Origin: JAISDD01 sp031553935
GTDB taxonomy: Bacteria; Bacillota; Syntrophomonadia; Syntrophomonadales; Syntrophomonadaceae
Assembly (NCBI GenBank): GCA_031553935.1
Contig: JAVBKS010000023.1
Location: 1 to 64,000, forward strand
Length of the DNA: 64,000 bases
Direction: 5' to 3'
Below the pieces are notes generated by a model. The model saw nothing but the letters and a program-made list of their open reading frames with translations. It did no database searches and was not told where the DNA came from. The position numbers were made by a program, and so were the translations under genes. This document shows positions 17,271 through 26,406 of the stretch, in pieces (position 1 is the first letter of the stretch; each line of letters opens with the position of its first letter).

Positions 17271-17299
17271 TTGTTGGCATGGTAATATGCAAGTATAAT
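17271..17299 (+). promoter_or_regulatory. Promoter of the Phd/ParE-type module
   Basis: TTGTTG, 17 bases, perfect TATAAT. An inverted repeat CATATT-N11-AATATG surrounds the -35 and spacer, a likely site for autoregulation by the antitoxin. Confidence 0.6.
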
Positions 17300-17324
17300 A
17301 TGACTATCATTGGAGGTGTAATTC

Positions 17325-17621
17325 GTGTATATCAAGGCATCAGCATCAATTCGAAGTAATTATAATGAAATATCTAAACTCTGCAAAGAAAGTGGTGAAC
17401 CTGTTTATCTCACTAAGAATGGAGAAGGCGATCTTGTCGTTATGGATATCACTGCTTTCGAGAGGCAAGCCAAAGAGCTTAAATTGGCAGAAGATTTATT
17501 TAGCATCCGCACAGCTCGCTTGAGCGGTGCTAGTGGTTATTCTTTGAGCGAAGTTCGCAAGATACTTACAGAAACGATCGAAAAGGCCGAGGCAGATAAT
17601 AAATATCTAGCCTACTTATGA
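17325..17621 (+). CDS. Phd/YefM-type antitoxin
   Basis: A 98-residue protein with the Phd/YefM N-terminal DNA-binding fold: S-A-S-I-R-S-N-Y-N-E-I-S-K-L-C near residue 5-20 and P-V-Y-L-T-K-N-G-E-G-D-L-V-V-M-D at 26-41. The C-terminal half is the part expected to wrap the toxin. Start is GTG 17325 with GGAGGT seven bases upstream. A divergent promoter from flagellin drives it. Its TGA stop overlaps an ATG, the usual coupling to a downstream toxin, but that ATG is out of the toxin frame (see next entry). Confidence 0.88.
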   Translation: MYIKASASIRSNYNEISKLCKESGEPVYLTKNGEGDLVVMDITAFERQAKELKLAEDLFSIRTARLSGASGYSLSEVRKILTETIEKAEADNKYLAYL

Positions 17622-17916
17622 TATTACCATCTCGGAAGCCGCTCTCGCTACGCTCGACACTCATGTTTACTTTTCGGCAAAAGTCAGTCGAGTCGCAGCA
17701 CAACGCCTGATGAATGAGATCCTAGCAGATATCGAATCTTGGTCTGAGAACCCGCATCGATTTCCTACTTACGAAAGCCCATTTCTAACTGATAATCATT
17801 ATCGGAAGATGCTCTCCGCAAAACGCTGCCTTGTTTTCTTTGAAATATTTAGTAATACGATTTATGTCGACTATATTGTTGATTGTAGGCAAGATTACGA
17901 ATGGCTAATCCGCTGA
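17611..17916 (+). pseudogene. RelE/ParE-family toxin lacking an in-frame start codon
   Basis: The C-terminus reads Y-V-D-Y-I-V-D-C-R-Q-D-Y-E-W-L-I, a hallmark of a firmicute RelE/ParE-type ribosome or gyrase toxin. Homology-like sequence continues upstream through T-H-V-Y-F and I-T-I-S-E-A-A to Y-D at 17617, right up to a TAG at 17608. No ATG, GTG or TTG occurs in that frame before 17710, which would delete over 30 N-terminal residues. The coupled ATG at 17618 is one frame off and stops after 30 codons. Either translation begins at ATT 17623, or a one-base indel has inactivated the toxin while the antitoxin stays intact. Confidence 0.7.
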
Positions 17917-18109
17917 GCTTCCCTCATCAGACTAGCCATTTTTACATTTATTATTAAGCGGTTCTATCGATATTTTTGCAATCTTATACTATTCCCTGAT
18001 TAATTTCGCTCCAAAATTATTGGAGCGGCCAGGGTAAATAGTATTTACTAATTCGCGCTAAGGTGTGTTTTTAAATTCGAATTAGTATTAGCATGATGTA
18101 CCTGTTATG

Positions 18110-19558
18110 TTATTGAGCGCCTGTTATGCTGCTCAACTGTTGTGTTAGCCATGTAGACTGGGCTTCTATCCTGGCCATCAGTTGCTCCATCGCTGCAAAC
18201 TGAGCATAATAGCGGTCTGCCATTTGCTGAAGTCTCTCTTCGCCTCTAGCTATTATCTCGTTATTGCGTTCGACTTCTTGGCCCAGGTAACTGAAATCAA
18301 CCGAGGTTATGTCTGAGCCTGCTTTATCGGTGATCTTTTTCATGCTCTCGGTGATATTATCATAGATTTTAGCCGACAGGCCGATATTTACGCCATCATC
18401 ATCCGTCTTCATGAAGAGTTCTTGCACTGCTTCAGGATTGGTCTCTAGGGCCTCTTTTAATCGAGCTTCATCGATATAGAGTTTTCCTTGATCCATCCAG
18501 GAGCTGGTCTTAATACCTAAGGCCATTAGGCTTTTATAAGGATTATCACTTGATAGCCCCGGCACCGTATCCATAGTAGCCATGCGCAAGTTATTGTAAA
18601 TACTGCTATACATTGAATCGGCTTTCATCATGCCACTTTTAGCCTTTTCTTCCCACAGCTCGATATCTTTTTCTTTCATGCTTTCTTTTTGCTCATCTGT
18701 TAGGGGAGCATAATCAGAATAGCGCTTCTCATTGATCTTGGAATCCATAAAGGTCACAACATTGTTATAGGCTTCTACGAAAGCTTTAATTTTATTGAAG
18801 GCGGTATCGACATCATTTTTCACGGTAACATGCGCCGTCTCTCCCGCTTTGCGAACATTAAATGAAATTCCATTTATAGTAAAAGAATTACTGGAAAAGA
18901 TCTGCTCCGCACCATCATTAAATTTGACCTTGGCATCAGTACCTAGTGCTCCGGATTGATCCATTTTAAGTATGTTTTTCATGAAATTATTAGTATCATT
19001 GAAATGCACCTTAGCTTGGCTGCCGGTCTTAGTAGAATTCAGATAGAATTTTCCGTTATCTTCATCATATATGGCCCTGATTCCAGTTTTGCTAGAAACA
19101 GCATTAATTGATTTAACAACATCATGCAGCGTTTGTCCGTCTTTCACGGTAATAGTGGCTGTCCCAAATTCTCCGGTTAAATCAAATGATCTGTCGTTGC
19201 CATTATGAACATAGCCTCCAATCGGCGAGCTTTCTTTCGTCGCACCTTTGGCTATGCTAATAACTTCTAAGCTATAAGTTCCTTCTATCGCGCTCGAATT
19301 ACCGGTTGCGCTGACATAGGTATTATTCGATTCTACTTTCTTAGCTTGAAACGAGCTGTCCAGCTTGAGATCAAAGGCCGCATTTCTTAAAGCTAATAAT
19401 TTGGTGTTGGTCTCGCGGTAAGACTCTTGTTTCCATTTAATTACTTGATTTTTTTGTAAATATGTATCTACCAATCGGGCTTTTTGGGTAGTTATCATTT
19501 TCTGGATTACGGAGTCAGTATCCATACCGCTTATTAATCCGCTGATTCTGTTTGCCAT
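18110..19558 (-). CDS. fliD: Flagellar filament cap protein FliD
   Basis: FliD caps the filament and guides flagellin folding outside the cell. The N-terminus R-I-S-G-L-I-S-G-M-D-T-D-S-V-I is the classic FliD_N start, and the last ~60 residues (Y-Y-A-Q-F-A-A-M-E-Q-L-M-A) form the FliD_C helix. Length 482 is usual. ATG 19558 has AAGGGA upstream. It is the last gene of the run from flgM through csrA and lies 36 bases after csrA. The usual following fliS is absent; a toxin-antitoxin module occupies the next space. Confidence 0.93.
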   Translation of the reverse strand: MANRISGLISGMDTDSVIQKMITTQKARLVDTYLQKNQVIKWKQESYRETNTKLLALRNAAFDLKLDSSFQAKKVESNNTYVSATGNSSAIEGTYSLEVISIAKGATKESSPIGGYVHNGNDRSFDLTGEFGTATITVKDGQTLHDVVKSINAVSSKTGIRAIYDEDNGKFYLNSTKTGSQAKVHFNDTNNFMKNILKMDQSGALGTDAKVKFNDGAEQIFSSNSFTINGISFNVRKAGETAHVTVKNDVDTAFNKIKAFVEAYNNVVTFMDSKINEKRYSDYAPLTDEQKESMKEKDIELWEEKAKSGMMKADSMYSSIYNNLRMATMDTVPGLSSDNPYKSLMALGIKTSSWMDQGKLYIDEARLKEALETNPEAVQELFMKTDDDGVNIGLSAKIYDNITESMKKITDKAGSDITSVDFSYLGQEVERNNEIIARGEERLQQMADRYYAQFAAMEQLMARIEAQSTWLTQQLSSITGAQ

Positions 19559-19594
19559 GTTATCCCTTCTTTACTCGTTTATTTTGGTTATTAT

Positions 19595-19825
19595 CTATTG
19601 ATTAGTTTTTAGCTTGCTTATTATTTCCTTTAGTTCATTTAGATTGTGACTTGCTTCAATATTAGTTTCGATTATTTCCTGGAATAGTTCCTTGCGCAGT
19701 ATGCGCACGTCTCTCGGCGCCTCTATGCCGATCTTAATATTATCTCCTTGAACTTCTATGATCTGTATCTCTATGGTGTCATCGATAATTATGCTTTCGC
19801 CTTTTTTCCGGTTTAGTACCAGCAT
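19595..19825 (-). CDS. csrA: Carbon storage/translational regulator CsrA
   Basis: CsrA binds GGA-containing loops in mRNA leaders and, in Bacillus, represses flagellin translation. The 76-residue protein starts M-L-V-L-N-R-K-K-G-E-S-I-I-I and contains the conserved I-G-I-E-A-P-R-D-V-R-I-L-R-K-E. ATG 19825 is preceded by AAGGAGG at 8 bases; the frame from 19867 is only an overlap into fliW. It follows fliW by one base, so it is made together with its antagonist. Confidence 0.95.
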   Translation of the reverse strand: MLVLNRKKGESIIIDDTIEIQIIEVQGDNIKIGIEAPRDVRILRKELFQEIIETNIEASHNLNELKEIISKLKTNQ

Positions 19826-19826
19826 C

Positions 19827-20261
19827 TTATAAGCCTCCTTCTTGTGCAGGCTTATTCTTAGCTGCAAAGATCACACTTTTCGAACTATACCCCGATTGCT
19901 GCGGAATATACTGTACTCCGTTGCGGGTGATGGCATTGACGATTATCGGAGCCATAAGATTCGCTGTAGTTAATCTGAAATCTTCATGCAAGGTTAGTAT
20001 CACATAAACTACCAGCTTCTCGTGAGCTTCACCCTGCCCTAAGATATTTACCTGCTCATCAGGCAAATCAATCTGGTAATCGGGAAAAAATACGAAAGGG
20101 TCTGCGATTAATAAACAAAGATCTGAATCTAATGATTGTAAATAATAGAACGGACCTTCATCTTCCACCGGCATGATAATAAACTTCTTATCTTTGTCAA
20201 ATCCTGGTATTCCTTCTTTAAATATAATATAGTTCATTTCATTAGGGGTGGTTGTACTCAA
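19827..20261 (-). CDS. fliW: FliW, flagellar assembly factor and CsrA antagonist
   Basis: FliW sequesters CsrA until flagellin captures FliW, linking filament export to flagellin synthesis. The protein has the FliW core: F-K-E-G-I-P-G-F near residue 14, F-Y-Y-L-Q-S near 37 and F-F-P-D-Y near 58. Start is TTG 20261, supported by AAGGAGA eight bases upstream. The stop is adjacent to the csrA start. Confidence 0.93.
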   Translation of the reverse strand: MSTTTPNEMNYIIFKEGIPGFDKDKKFIIMPVEDEGPFYYLQSLDSDLCLLIADPFVFFPDYQIDLPDEQVNILGQGEAHEKLVVYVILTLHEDFRLTTANLMAPIIVNAITRNGVQYIPQQSGYSSKSVIFAAKNKPAQEGGL

Positions 20262-20293
20262 AATTTAATCTCCTTCTTACGATTTCACTTCAC

Positions 20294-20857
20294 TTATGCA
20301 TATATATCGTAATTATTATTCACCCAGTTTATCTCTATACTGTTTTTTTGCAGTAAATATATATCTACATATCCTCTTTCACAATTGTTCTCCACATTTC
20401 CGCGCCGCAATTCGGACTGAACTTGTGCTGGCGAATAATCATATTTTACCGGAGTTGAGTCAAACCATGTCCGAGGCGGCTGCTTAGGAATCGCTACGAC
20501 AGTTATCGGATCCGGAGCAGGATTGCAGCGGTTGAAAGCAACTTGCGAGATTGATGCTCCATCTTCGATTCTTGCTAACATATGGCCTTCGCCCACAACT
20601 CTGTCTAATCCTTTGGAGTAATCATTGTAAGCAAGACTTCCGCAGTAAGCGGCGAATTGAGTTAGGTTTCTTAACCCGGCATCGGCAAAGCATTGACTTT
20701 GATCAATGTGCAGAACCGCCTGCCCGGCTTCAATACTCAGTTCTGCCCGACTAGTAGTTGTCTGCAACTGAGGTTCGCTAATCTCTAGCTTGAGGACCGG
20801 CTCTTTGATGTCCATTCCAATTTTCGCATATTGTTGGTTTATCTTAAGCTCCATCAT
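20294..20857 (-). CDS. DUF6470 (YviE-like) flagellar-region protein
   Basis: A 187-residue member of the DUF6470 family, whose Bacillus member yviE lies between flgL and fliW exactly as here. Signs are M-E-L-K-I-N-Q-Q-Y-A-K-I-G near the start, Q-P-P-R-T-W-F-D near residue 127 and Y-V-D-I-Y-L near 163. Function is unknown. No signal peptide or membrane helix is visible. A 187-bp gap separates it from flgL. Confidence 0.8.
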   Translation of the reverse strand: MMELKINQQYAKIGMDIKEPVLKLEISEPQLQTTTSRAELSIEAGQAVLHIDQSQCFADAGLRNLTQFAAYCGSLAYNDYSKGLDRVVGEGHMLARIEDGASISQVAFNRCNPAPDPITVVAIPKQPPRTWFDSTPVKYDYSPAQVQSELRRGNVENNCERGYVDIYLLQKNSIEINWVNNNYDIYA

Positions 20858-21044
20858 GAACCTCCTTTACACACTATTCACTAGCTAAGGCATTTAACTT
20901 TACCATTCCCCATTTAATATCGCGCAAATCTTTGGATCCAGCTAATGCTAATAGTATTACTCTCAAGAGGGCTACTGATGTCTGCTGAGCAGACTATTAA
21001 GATTGCTGATCGCGCTAAGGCAAGTTATTAAATGCTAATCATAA

Positions 21045-21986
21045 TTAGTTCAAGAAATCGATCAGGGTCGGCTGAATAATACGCGCTCCTATCGCTAGTG
21101 ATGCTTTATAGATACTTTCCTGCATGTTTATCTGTGTTATCAGTTCGCTCATATCTGCGTCTTCAACCTCAGCAAGTAATCCTTCATAGTTGAGATTAGT
21201 ATCTAGCATCCGGTTCATCTGCAGTTCTAAGCGGTTGACTTTTGCTCCCAGGGTTGCTCTTTTGGTTAGCAGTTGATTCATCTTAGCATCCATTTCATCT
21301 AAGCAGCCTCTGATTAGATCGGCATCTAGTGTTCGCGGCGGATCTGAGCCCGGAATCGTATCCGTAAGATTTTTCTCTAGTTGTAATAGAAAATCATATA
21401 TGCCACCATCTGGGTTGCCGCCACTATCTAAGCCATCAGGGTTACCGAAGAAGTCCTTCATTTCAATATTCATCGGGAAGGTAACTCCAACCCCTATCTC
21501 CAGCAAAAGTTCATTGCTGTTGCCGGTCCATTTACTGTTGGCATCAATACACGGCCTCTGGGTTACATTAGTTCCAGCAAAAATGTATTTGCTGCCATGA
21601 GTGGTATTAGCAACCGTCATCATGTGTTCCCTAAGCTGGCTTATTTCTTTGCAAATCGCATCTCGCTCTAGGGGGGAATTGGTATCGGTCCCAGCGTAAA
21701 CAATTTGCTCCCTGATCCTTTGCATGACTTGAGTAATTTCATCAAGGGTCGAGTCGGTAGTCTCTAGAAATCCCAGCCCCTCTTTCATATTGCGAACGTA
21801 CTGGTCCGTTTCAGTAATGTTGGTTCGCAAGCGCAAGGCTTTAACTGAATCGGCCGGATTATCGGAAGGACGATTGAGTTTTTTTGTGGTTGCCTGCTGT
21901 TCCAGGAGGCTGCTCATACGTTTTAAATTGTTGTTGATGTATAAATTCATGTCATTTACCATCATTTTGTTGGTTATGCGCACCAT
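21045..21986 (-). CDS. flgL: Flagellar hook-filament junction protein FlgL
   Basis: FlgL joins hook and filament next to FlgK. The N-terminus R-I-T-N-K-M-M-V-N-D and D-N-P-A-D-S-V-K-A-L near residue 43 are typical of the flagellin-like FlgL, and the C-terminal D0-like helix contains Q-E-S-I-Y-K-A-S-L. It has 313 residues and starts six bases after flgK. Confidence 0.93.
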   Translation of the reverse strand: MVRITNKMMVNDMNLYINNNLKRMSSLLEQQATTKKLNRPSDNPADSVKALRLRTNITETDQYVRNMKEGLGFLETTDSTLDEITQVMQRIREQIVYAGTDTNSPLERDAICKEISQLREHMMTVANTTHGSKYIFAGTNVTQRPCIDANSKWTGNSNELLLEIGVGVTFPMNIEMKDFFGNPDGLDSGGNPDGGIYDFLLQLEKNLTDTIPGSDPPRTLDADLIRGCLDEMDAKMNQLLTKRATLGAKVNRLELQMNRMLDTNLNYEGLLAEVEDADMSELITQINMQESIYKASLAIGARIIQPTLIDFLN

Positions 21987-21992
21987 TTAATA

Positions 21993-23795
21993 CTACCTCC
22001 CTACTACGCCGGTTCGGTTAATTAATACATCTAACATTTCGTCTACAGTGGTTATTAATCTCGCGGCGGCATTGTAAGCATTTTGAAACTTTATGATGTT
22101 GGTTCCTTCTTCATCTATTTGAACTCCGCTCATCGACTCTTTTTTATTCGTGAGCTCAGCTAAGATCAGCACTTGGTTTTCATCCATTCTTTTTGCTTCT
22201 TGCCGATCCACACCTAAGTCAGCAACAACCGAGCGCCAATAATCATCAACTGTAACCGAATGAATCATTAGGTTCTGGAAGTCGCCGTAAGAGGTATTGT
22301 TTATCGTTAATGCCGTAACCCCTCTGAAATTCACATCGGTTGATGCGATTTCTATTTTGTCGCCATTAGCGGTAACGGTTATCCCTGCATTAACTAGCAC
22401 CGGATTACTGTTAATTGCATTTTCTATGGCTGCTGCGCGTTGTGCTTCGTCACTATAGGTAGCTCCAGTAATCGCAATATTGTATTTCTTGCCGCCATAC
22501 ATAATACTGAGACTAATGTCAGCATCAGCTGTGACCGCAATATCATCCGTCTCTATCTTCGGATTTTCCAGATTCATATCATGCTTCAACTGCGCAATTT
22601 TTAGCGCATTCTTGCCATCACCGAAATTGCTCTGCACTCCGGCAGTCCAAGTCGGGTTAGACGCCGCGGCGATGTTTTTCGGATCACTGATTATCATCAA
22701 ATTAACACTGATGAATTTCGCCCAATCCTCGAATTGATCCTCTGCTACCGAAGGCATGTTAAAGAAGTTAGCATTGTCTGGACTCGCCGTCTGATTATTC
22801 AAGCTATATCCTGCTCTATGTATTTCGTTCGTCTTGGTTATAATTGTCTTGGCAATGGCATTTAGTTCAGCTATCATATTGGGCACTATTTCTTTGAACT
22901 GCGAAGGCTCCCTTTCACTGCTGAAATTGGTTCTTCCGCGTGCATCTAGGTATGCTCCTATCTCTCCCGAGCTGATACGGGTACGGGTCTGATCTACTGC
23001 CCACACCACCATATGCATGCCTTCATTATCCCTAATAGTATCTAACATATTTACATCCGTACCCTGGATGAGGTCGCGCCCCCCGATACGAACGTTCACC
23101 ATGTCTCGCTCATCATGCTTATAATCTATATCTACGATTTGACTCAGTCGATCTAAGAGTAAATCGCGCTTGTCTTCCAAATCATTAGGATTTTTACCGG
23201 AATTTTTTATCGATGTTATTTTTAGATTCAATTCACTTATCTGAATAGCTATGGAGTTGACTTCATCAACCTTAATTCGTACTGCTGCGTTCAGGTCTTC
23301 ACGCAATTCGAACAGCTGCTTATAGGTATGCTGAAATGTATCGGCTACCGCACTGCCACGCTCACTTAAAACCGCGCGCACCGCTTCGCTTTCGGGATGG
23401 GCGGTTAGGTCTTGCCACGCTTCCCAGAATTTGTCCACTACACTTCGAATGCCATTATTCGAGGGCTCGTTCGCGATTTCTTCTAACTTAGCAAATGTGC
23501 TCTCCAGCTCGCTCCAATAGCCACCATATTGGCTTTCATAACGGATTTGCCTATCTGTAACAACATCGCGCGCTCTTAGTATCTGATCAATATCTACTCC
23601 AGTTCCAAGCTGACCCACCCTATTAGCACCAGTTAGCGAGGGGGCATGATAGGGACTAGTTGTAACCATGTTGCCGATTTGTCTTGAATAACCGGGTGTA
23701 TTAGTATTTGCAATATTATGTCCAGTAATAGTTAGAGCTGTCTGACTAGTCATAATGGCTCTTTTACCTATTTCTAAACTGAAAAAATTCCCCAT
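21993..23795 (-). CDS. flgK: Flagellar hook-filament junction protein FlgK
   Basis: 600-residue FlgK with the rod/hook-family N-terminus: L-E-I-G-K-R-A-I and G-H-N-I-A-N-T-N-T-P-G-Y-S-R-Q near residues 26-40. The C-terminus has the conserved E-E-G-T-N-I-I-K-F-Q-N-A-Y-N-A-A-A-R. A domain of roughly 150 residues around 390-510 is extra variable surface sequence. It lies 24 bases after flgN, its likely chaperone. Confidence 0.95.
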   Translation of the reverse strand: MGNFFSLEIGKRAIMTSQTALTITGHNIANTNTPGYSRQIGNMVTTSPYHAPSLTGANRVGQLGTGVDIDQILRARDVVTDRQIRYESQYGGYWSELESTFAKLEEIANEPSNNGIRSVVDKFWEAWQDLTAHPESEAVRAVLSERGSAVADTFQHTYKQLFELREDLNAAVRIKVDEVNSIAIQISELNLKITSIKNSGKNPNDLEDKRDLLLDRLSQIVDIDYKHDERDMVNVRIGGRDLIQGTDVNMLDTIRDNEGMHMVVWAVDQTRTRISSGEIGAYLDARGRTNFSSEREPSQFKEIVPNMIAELNAIAKTIITKTNEIHRAGYSLNNQTASPDNANFFNMPSVAEDQFEDWAKFISVNLMIISDPKNIAAASNPTWTAGVQSNFGDGKNALKIAQLKHDMNLENPKIETDDIAVTADADISLSIMYGGKKYNIAITGATYSDEAQRAAAIENAINSNPVLVNAGITVTANGDKIEIASTDVNFRGVTALTINNTSYGDFQNLMIHSVTVDDYWRSVVADLGVDRQEAKRMDENQVLILAELTNKKESMSGVQIDEEGTNIIKFQNAYNAAARLITTVDEMLDVLINRTGVVGR

Positions 23796-23819
23796 TAATT
23801 AAGCTCCTCTCTTTAAGAA

Positions 23820-24332
23820 CTACACCCGATGATCAAGCAAGTTCTTTTTAGGAAAAAACGATCTGCCATCAGCCGGCTGACCGTCATATGAATAAACACC
23901 TGCCACATCACCTTCAAATGCTGTTTGTAAAAAACTTAAATAGTCCAACGAGAAACCAATCAGTTCTTGGTTATGCTTATTGATCTCCGCTAGATTTTTT
24001 ACAGCACTATGCAGTTGCTGAATTTCTAGATTAAGCTCGGAAGCCATATCTTTGTTTTGGGCTGAAATGTTTTTTATTAGATTTAAGGCGTTTGATTCTG
24101 ATAAGTGCATTTGGTAGTACTTGGCAAGCTGCTGTTGAATTTTGAAACGCCCTTGTTCTAAGCGCTTGAATTTTTCAGCAAGTGAGCTCTCATTTTTCAT
24201 CAGGCTATCTAATAGAGCAACATTATTTTCAATTATTGCTTTTTGCTTTTCTAAGCCCAAATCTTTTAGCGCCGTTACTACCCAACGTTCTTCTTTTATT
24301 AATCCGGTGAAGTCTTTTATCAAATGTTCCAT
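23820..24332 (-). CDS. flgN: FlgN-family flagellar export chaperone
   Basis: A 170-residue, mostly helical cytoplasmic protein in the FlgN position between flgM and flgK. FlgN binds FlgK and FlgL before export. The helical heptad-like stretch around residues 20-120 fits the family. Sequence in this family is weakly conserved, so context carries much of the call. Confidence 0.8.
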   Translation of the reverse strand: MEHLIKDFTGLIKEERWVVTALKDLGLEKQKAIIENNVALLDSLMKNESSLAEKFKRLEQGRFKIQQQLAKYYQMHLSESNALNLIKNISAQNKDMASELNLEIQQLHSAVKNLAEINKHNQELIGFSLDYLSFLQTAFEGDVAGVYSYDGQPADGRSFFPKKNLLDHRV

Positions 24333-24366
24333 ATAATGCTCACTTTCTTGATGATTTAATCTAGAG

Positions 24367-24663
24367 TTAGATTAAATCATCAATGATAGCTCTTTGGATC
24401 ATCTTATCCGCGATTTCATCGCTTTTCATATCTAGGTTTCCTGCTTCATATTTTTTTTGTAATTCAGCAACCCTATCTTCGCGTATGTCAGGGCTTTGAT
24501 TAATTGCCTGCATAATTTTCTGTTTCATTTTGCTAGCTTCGGAAATGTTTACCGCATCTTTTTTTACCGGAGTAACACTGTCAGTCTTGATTGGATTTTT
24601 CGTGATCAAATTCTTCTCGTACACCTTTAGCAAATTCTGCACTTGAGTTTTCGAAATAATCAT
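24367..24663 (-). CDS. flgM: Anti-sigma-D factor FlgM
   Basis: FlgM holds the flagellar sigma factor until the hook is finished and is then exported. The 98-residue protein has an unstructured N-terminal half and the conserved C-terminal region beginning D-A-V-N-I-S-E-A-S, then V-A-E-L-Q-K-K-Y and D-E-I-A-D-K-M-I. Its targets in the window would be the promoters at 17004-17030 and 15231-15257. Confidence 0.88.
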   Translation of the reverse strand: MIISKTQVQNLLKVYEKNLITKNPIKTDSVTPVKKDAVNISEASKMKQKIMQAINQSPDIREDRVAELQKKYEAGNLDMKSDEIADKMIQRAIIDDLI

Positions 24664-24848
24664 TTTGGCATCACCTCATTGAATTCATCTATATATATCT
24701 TCGCAAAAATTACGCTGTTTGTTAATGTCCATATTCTTTGTTTATTCTCATATTTCTAGCATATTTTTTGAATATCTGCCGTTTCCGCTAGCATCATGTT
24801 AAGGTCAACAAGGTTTTATCTCCTAAACAACTTTTGTCCAAAGGTCCT

Positions 24849-25259
24849 TTATTTTTTGGGACGTACATACATTTTATCCGATTGTTTCGAACGTGCTGCT
24901 TTTTGACTGTTGTCTTCTTTGGGACCAATGACGGAATTTAATTCAGAATTTATTACATTAAAACAGCCTTCACAGTATGTGCCCTTGGAAATTCTTTTTC
25001 CGCAGCGAACACATGATCTGGCCTCAACATGTCCTTCAACTTTTAACCTGCCCTCTTTTACCAAATGTAATACTATCTCCTCTTCAACTCCCGTTCCTTC
25101 TGAAACTTCCAGAATACTTGCGCCTGGGTTTTCACTAACGAATTTACGTACGATGGTATATTTCGCATCTTCTTTATCAAGGCATTTGTTACAAATCGTT
25201 TTGCCATTATCAGCAAAAACTCGTCCACATTCATTACAATTCTTTAATTCAAGCGCCAT
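24849..25259 (-). CDS. yvyF: YvyF-like flagellar operon protein (TIGR03826 type)
   Basis: 136-residue protein with an N-terminal zinc ribbon (C-N-E-C near 8 and C-N-K-C near 23), a short winged-helix part (G-A-S-I-L-E-V-S-E-G-T-G-V) and a second pair C-V-R-C/C-E-G-C near 101 and 114. The same gene lies between comFC and flgM in Bacillus. Function is uncertain. It follows comFC by 15 bases. Confidence 0.82.
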   Translation of the reverse strand: MALELKNCNECGRVFADNGKTICNKCLDKEDAKYTIVRKFVSENPGASILEVSEGTGVEEEIVLHLVKEGRLKVEGHVEARSCVRCGKRISKGTYCEGCFNVINSELNSVIGPKEDNSQKAARSKQSDKMYVRPKK

Positions 25260-25274
25260 TTTAATCCTCTCCTT

Positions 25275-25997
25275 CTAAAAACCAATACCTGTTGACCAGG
25301 TAATAATTGCGATCTTTTTCGTTTTTGCTTCCATCAGTACCCTTGAGCACTCCCTCACGGTTGCCCCAGTCGTGAATACATCATCGACCAAGAGAATACT
25401 CTTATTGGCAATTCTTTCTTTCTTCATTAGATAAAAAGCCCCAGTTAGATTCTTTATTCTTTCATCACGGGATAGTCCTCGCTGATGCGGAAGGTTCTCT
25501 TTTCTTCTCATCAAGACCTCGGTTTCAACTTTTACCCCCAAAGATCTGCCTATCTGACGTGCCAACAGCAAAGTTTGACTGAAACCGCGCTGGGTTAAGC
25601 TCAATTCCGAAGATGGGACTGGAATAATAAGGTCGATAGGCCAAAAACGTTCTTCCTTTTTTACCCGCTCCGCCATCAAGTTTCCCATAGTATAAGAGAC
25701 GTTTTTTTTGACGAAAAACTTTAGCACCTTTATGGCTACCCGGTATGAATCTTTGTATGGGCCTACGGCTCGACATATTGCAAATGGCGGTGGCTGCTCC
25801 CGGCATTCACAGCAAATATTTTCGTCTTCTTCTAGGTATTTACCGCAGTGATCGCATATTTTGGAGATTGTGCTCAACTTATGAAGCTTGTCCTTACATT
25901 CATCACACCATGGTCTTCTTATGCCGTAAAAGCCTTTTTTCCTGCACAAGGCACAACCATCTTGCGGAAAGATAAAGTCTAAAAATAAATTTAACAT
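25275..25997 (-). CDS. comFC: ComFC-like phosphoribosyltransferase-fold protein
   Basis: ComFC proteins support DNA uptake and are linked to flagellar operons in Bacillota. The N-terminal half has two Cys4 clusters (C-A-L-C near 15 with C-D-E-C near 31, and C-D-H-C with C-C-E-C). The C-terminal half has the PRPP-binding motif L-L-V-D-D-V-F-T-T-G-A-T-V near residue 200. Length 240 is usual. No comFA helicase is visible next to it, so a competence role is uncertain. Confidence 0.88.
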   Translation of the reverse strand: MLNLFLDFIFPQDGCALCRKKGFYGIRRPWCDECKDKLHKLSTISKICDHCGKYLEEDENICCECREQPPPFAICRAVGPYKDSYRVAIKVLKFFVKKNVSYTMGNLMAERVKKEERFWPIDLIIPVPSSELSLTQRGFSQTLLLARQIGRSLGVKVETEVLMRRKENLPHQRGLSRDERIKNLTGAFYLMKKERIANKSILLVDDVFTTGATVRECSRVLMEAKTKKIAIITWSTGIGF

Positions 25998-26052
25998 GAT
26001 TTCTACCTTCCCTATATTTTTTTGTAATAAGTATTCCTAGGGCTAGAAGTAT

Positions 26053-26071
26053 TTATCGACAAAAGCAAGCG
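26053..26071 (-). promoter_or_regulatory. Weak sigma-D-like -10 element upstream of comFC
   Basis: Minus-strand GTCGATAA at 26060-26053 fits the flagellar -10 with one change, but the nearest TAAA is only 12 bases upstream. It is a marginal candidate for late flagellar transcription of comFC-yvyF-flgM. Confidence 0.3.
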
Positions 26072-26171
26072 CTTTATATAATCTTACACTATTATTCCAT
26101 TGCTTCCTTTCGAAAATTTATGGTTAAATCTAACAAGAATGGACTTTTATTCACGCGCACAAGTGTCACAA

Positions 26172-26324
26172 TTAGTTTTTGTTGAATTGAACCCTTCCTT
26201 TCACACGCTCGGTTGGTGAGCTTTTGAAGGAAGTTATTTTAGGCCGGCTAAATAAAGCACCGACGAGGAAGATTATCATCGTCAGCCAGATTATCACGCA
26301 GAGCAGTTTAAGAAATGCAATCAT
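26172..26324 (-). CDS. Small single-pass membrane protein (50 aa)
   Basis: A short gene with a strong ribosome site AAGGAGG seven bases before ATG 26324. The product has one hydrophobic helix at residues 4-25 (I-A-F-L-K-L-L-C-V-I-I-W) followed by a basic, probably cytoplasmic tail ending K-G-R-V-Q-F-N. It lies after degU on the same strand. I do not recognise a family. The ribosome site and clean composition argue that it is real. Confidence 0.6.
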   Translation of the reverse strand: MIAFLKLLCVIIWLTMIIFLVGALFSRPKITSFKSSPTERVKGRVQFNKN

Positions 26325-26406
26325 GTAAAAACCTCCTTCCAGCCTATACTTCAATTCTATGCTTTCAGGAGGCGACTTGATTCTATTATTTTTTTGTTAA
26401 TACTTG

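Larger units (their letters stand above)
16870..17324. other. Flagellin leader and divergent promoter region
   Basis: No gene is seen in 455 bp. It holds the sigma-D promoter of flagellin (17004-17030), giving a leader of about 125 bases to 16869, and on the other strand a promoter for the toxin-antitoxin genes (17271-17299). The flagellin leader is a plausible CsrA target because csrA/fliW are nearby, and in B. subtilis CsrA represses hag translation. GGA appears within the AAGGAGG ribosome site as required, but a second upstream site is not obvious. Confidence 0.6.

Noticed and set aside
18007..18027. GCTCC/GGAGC hairpin downstream of the toxin gene
   Set aside because: The stem is real but no T-run follows on either strand, so I do not call a terminator.
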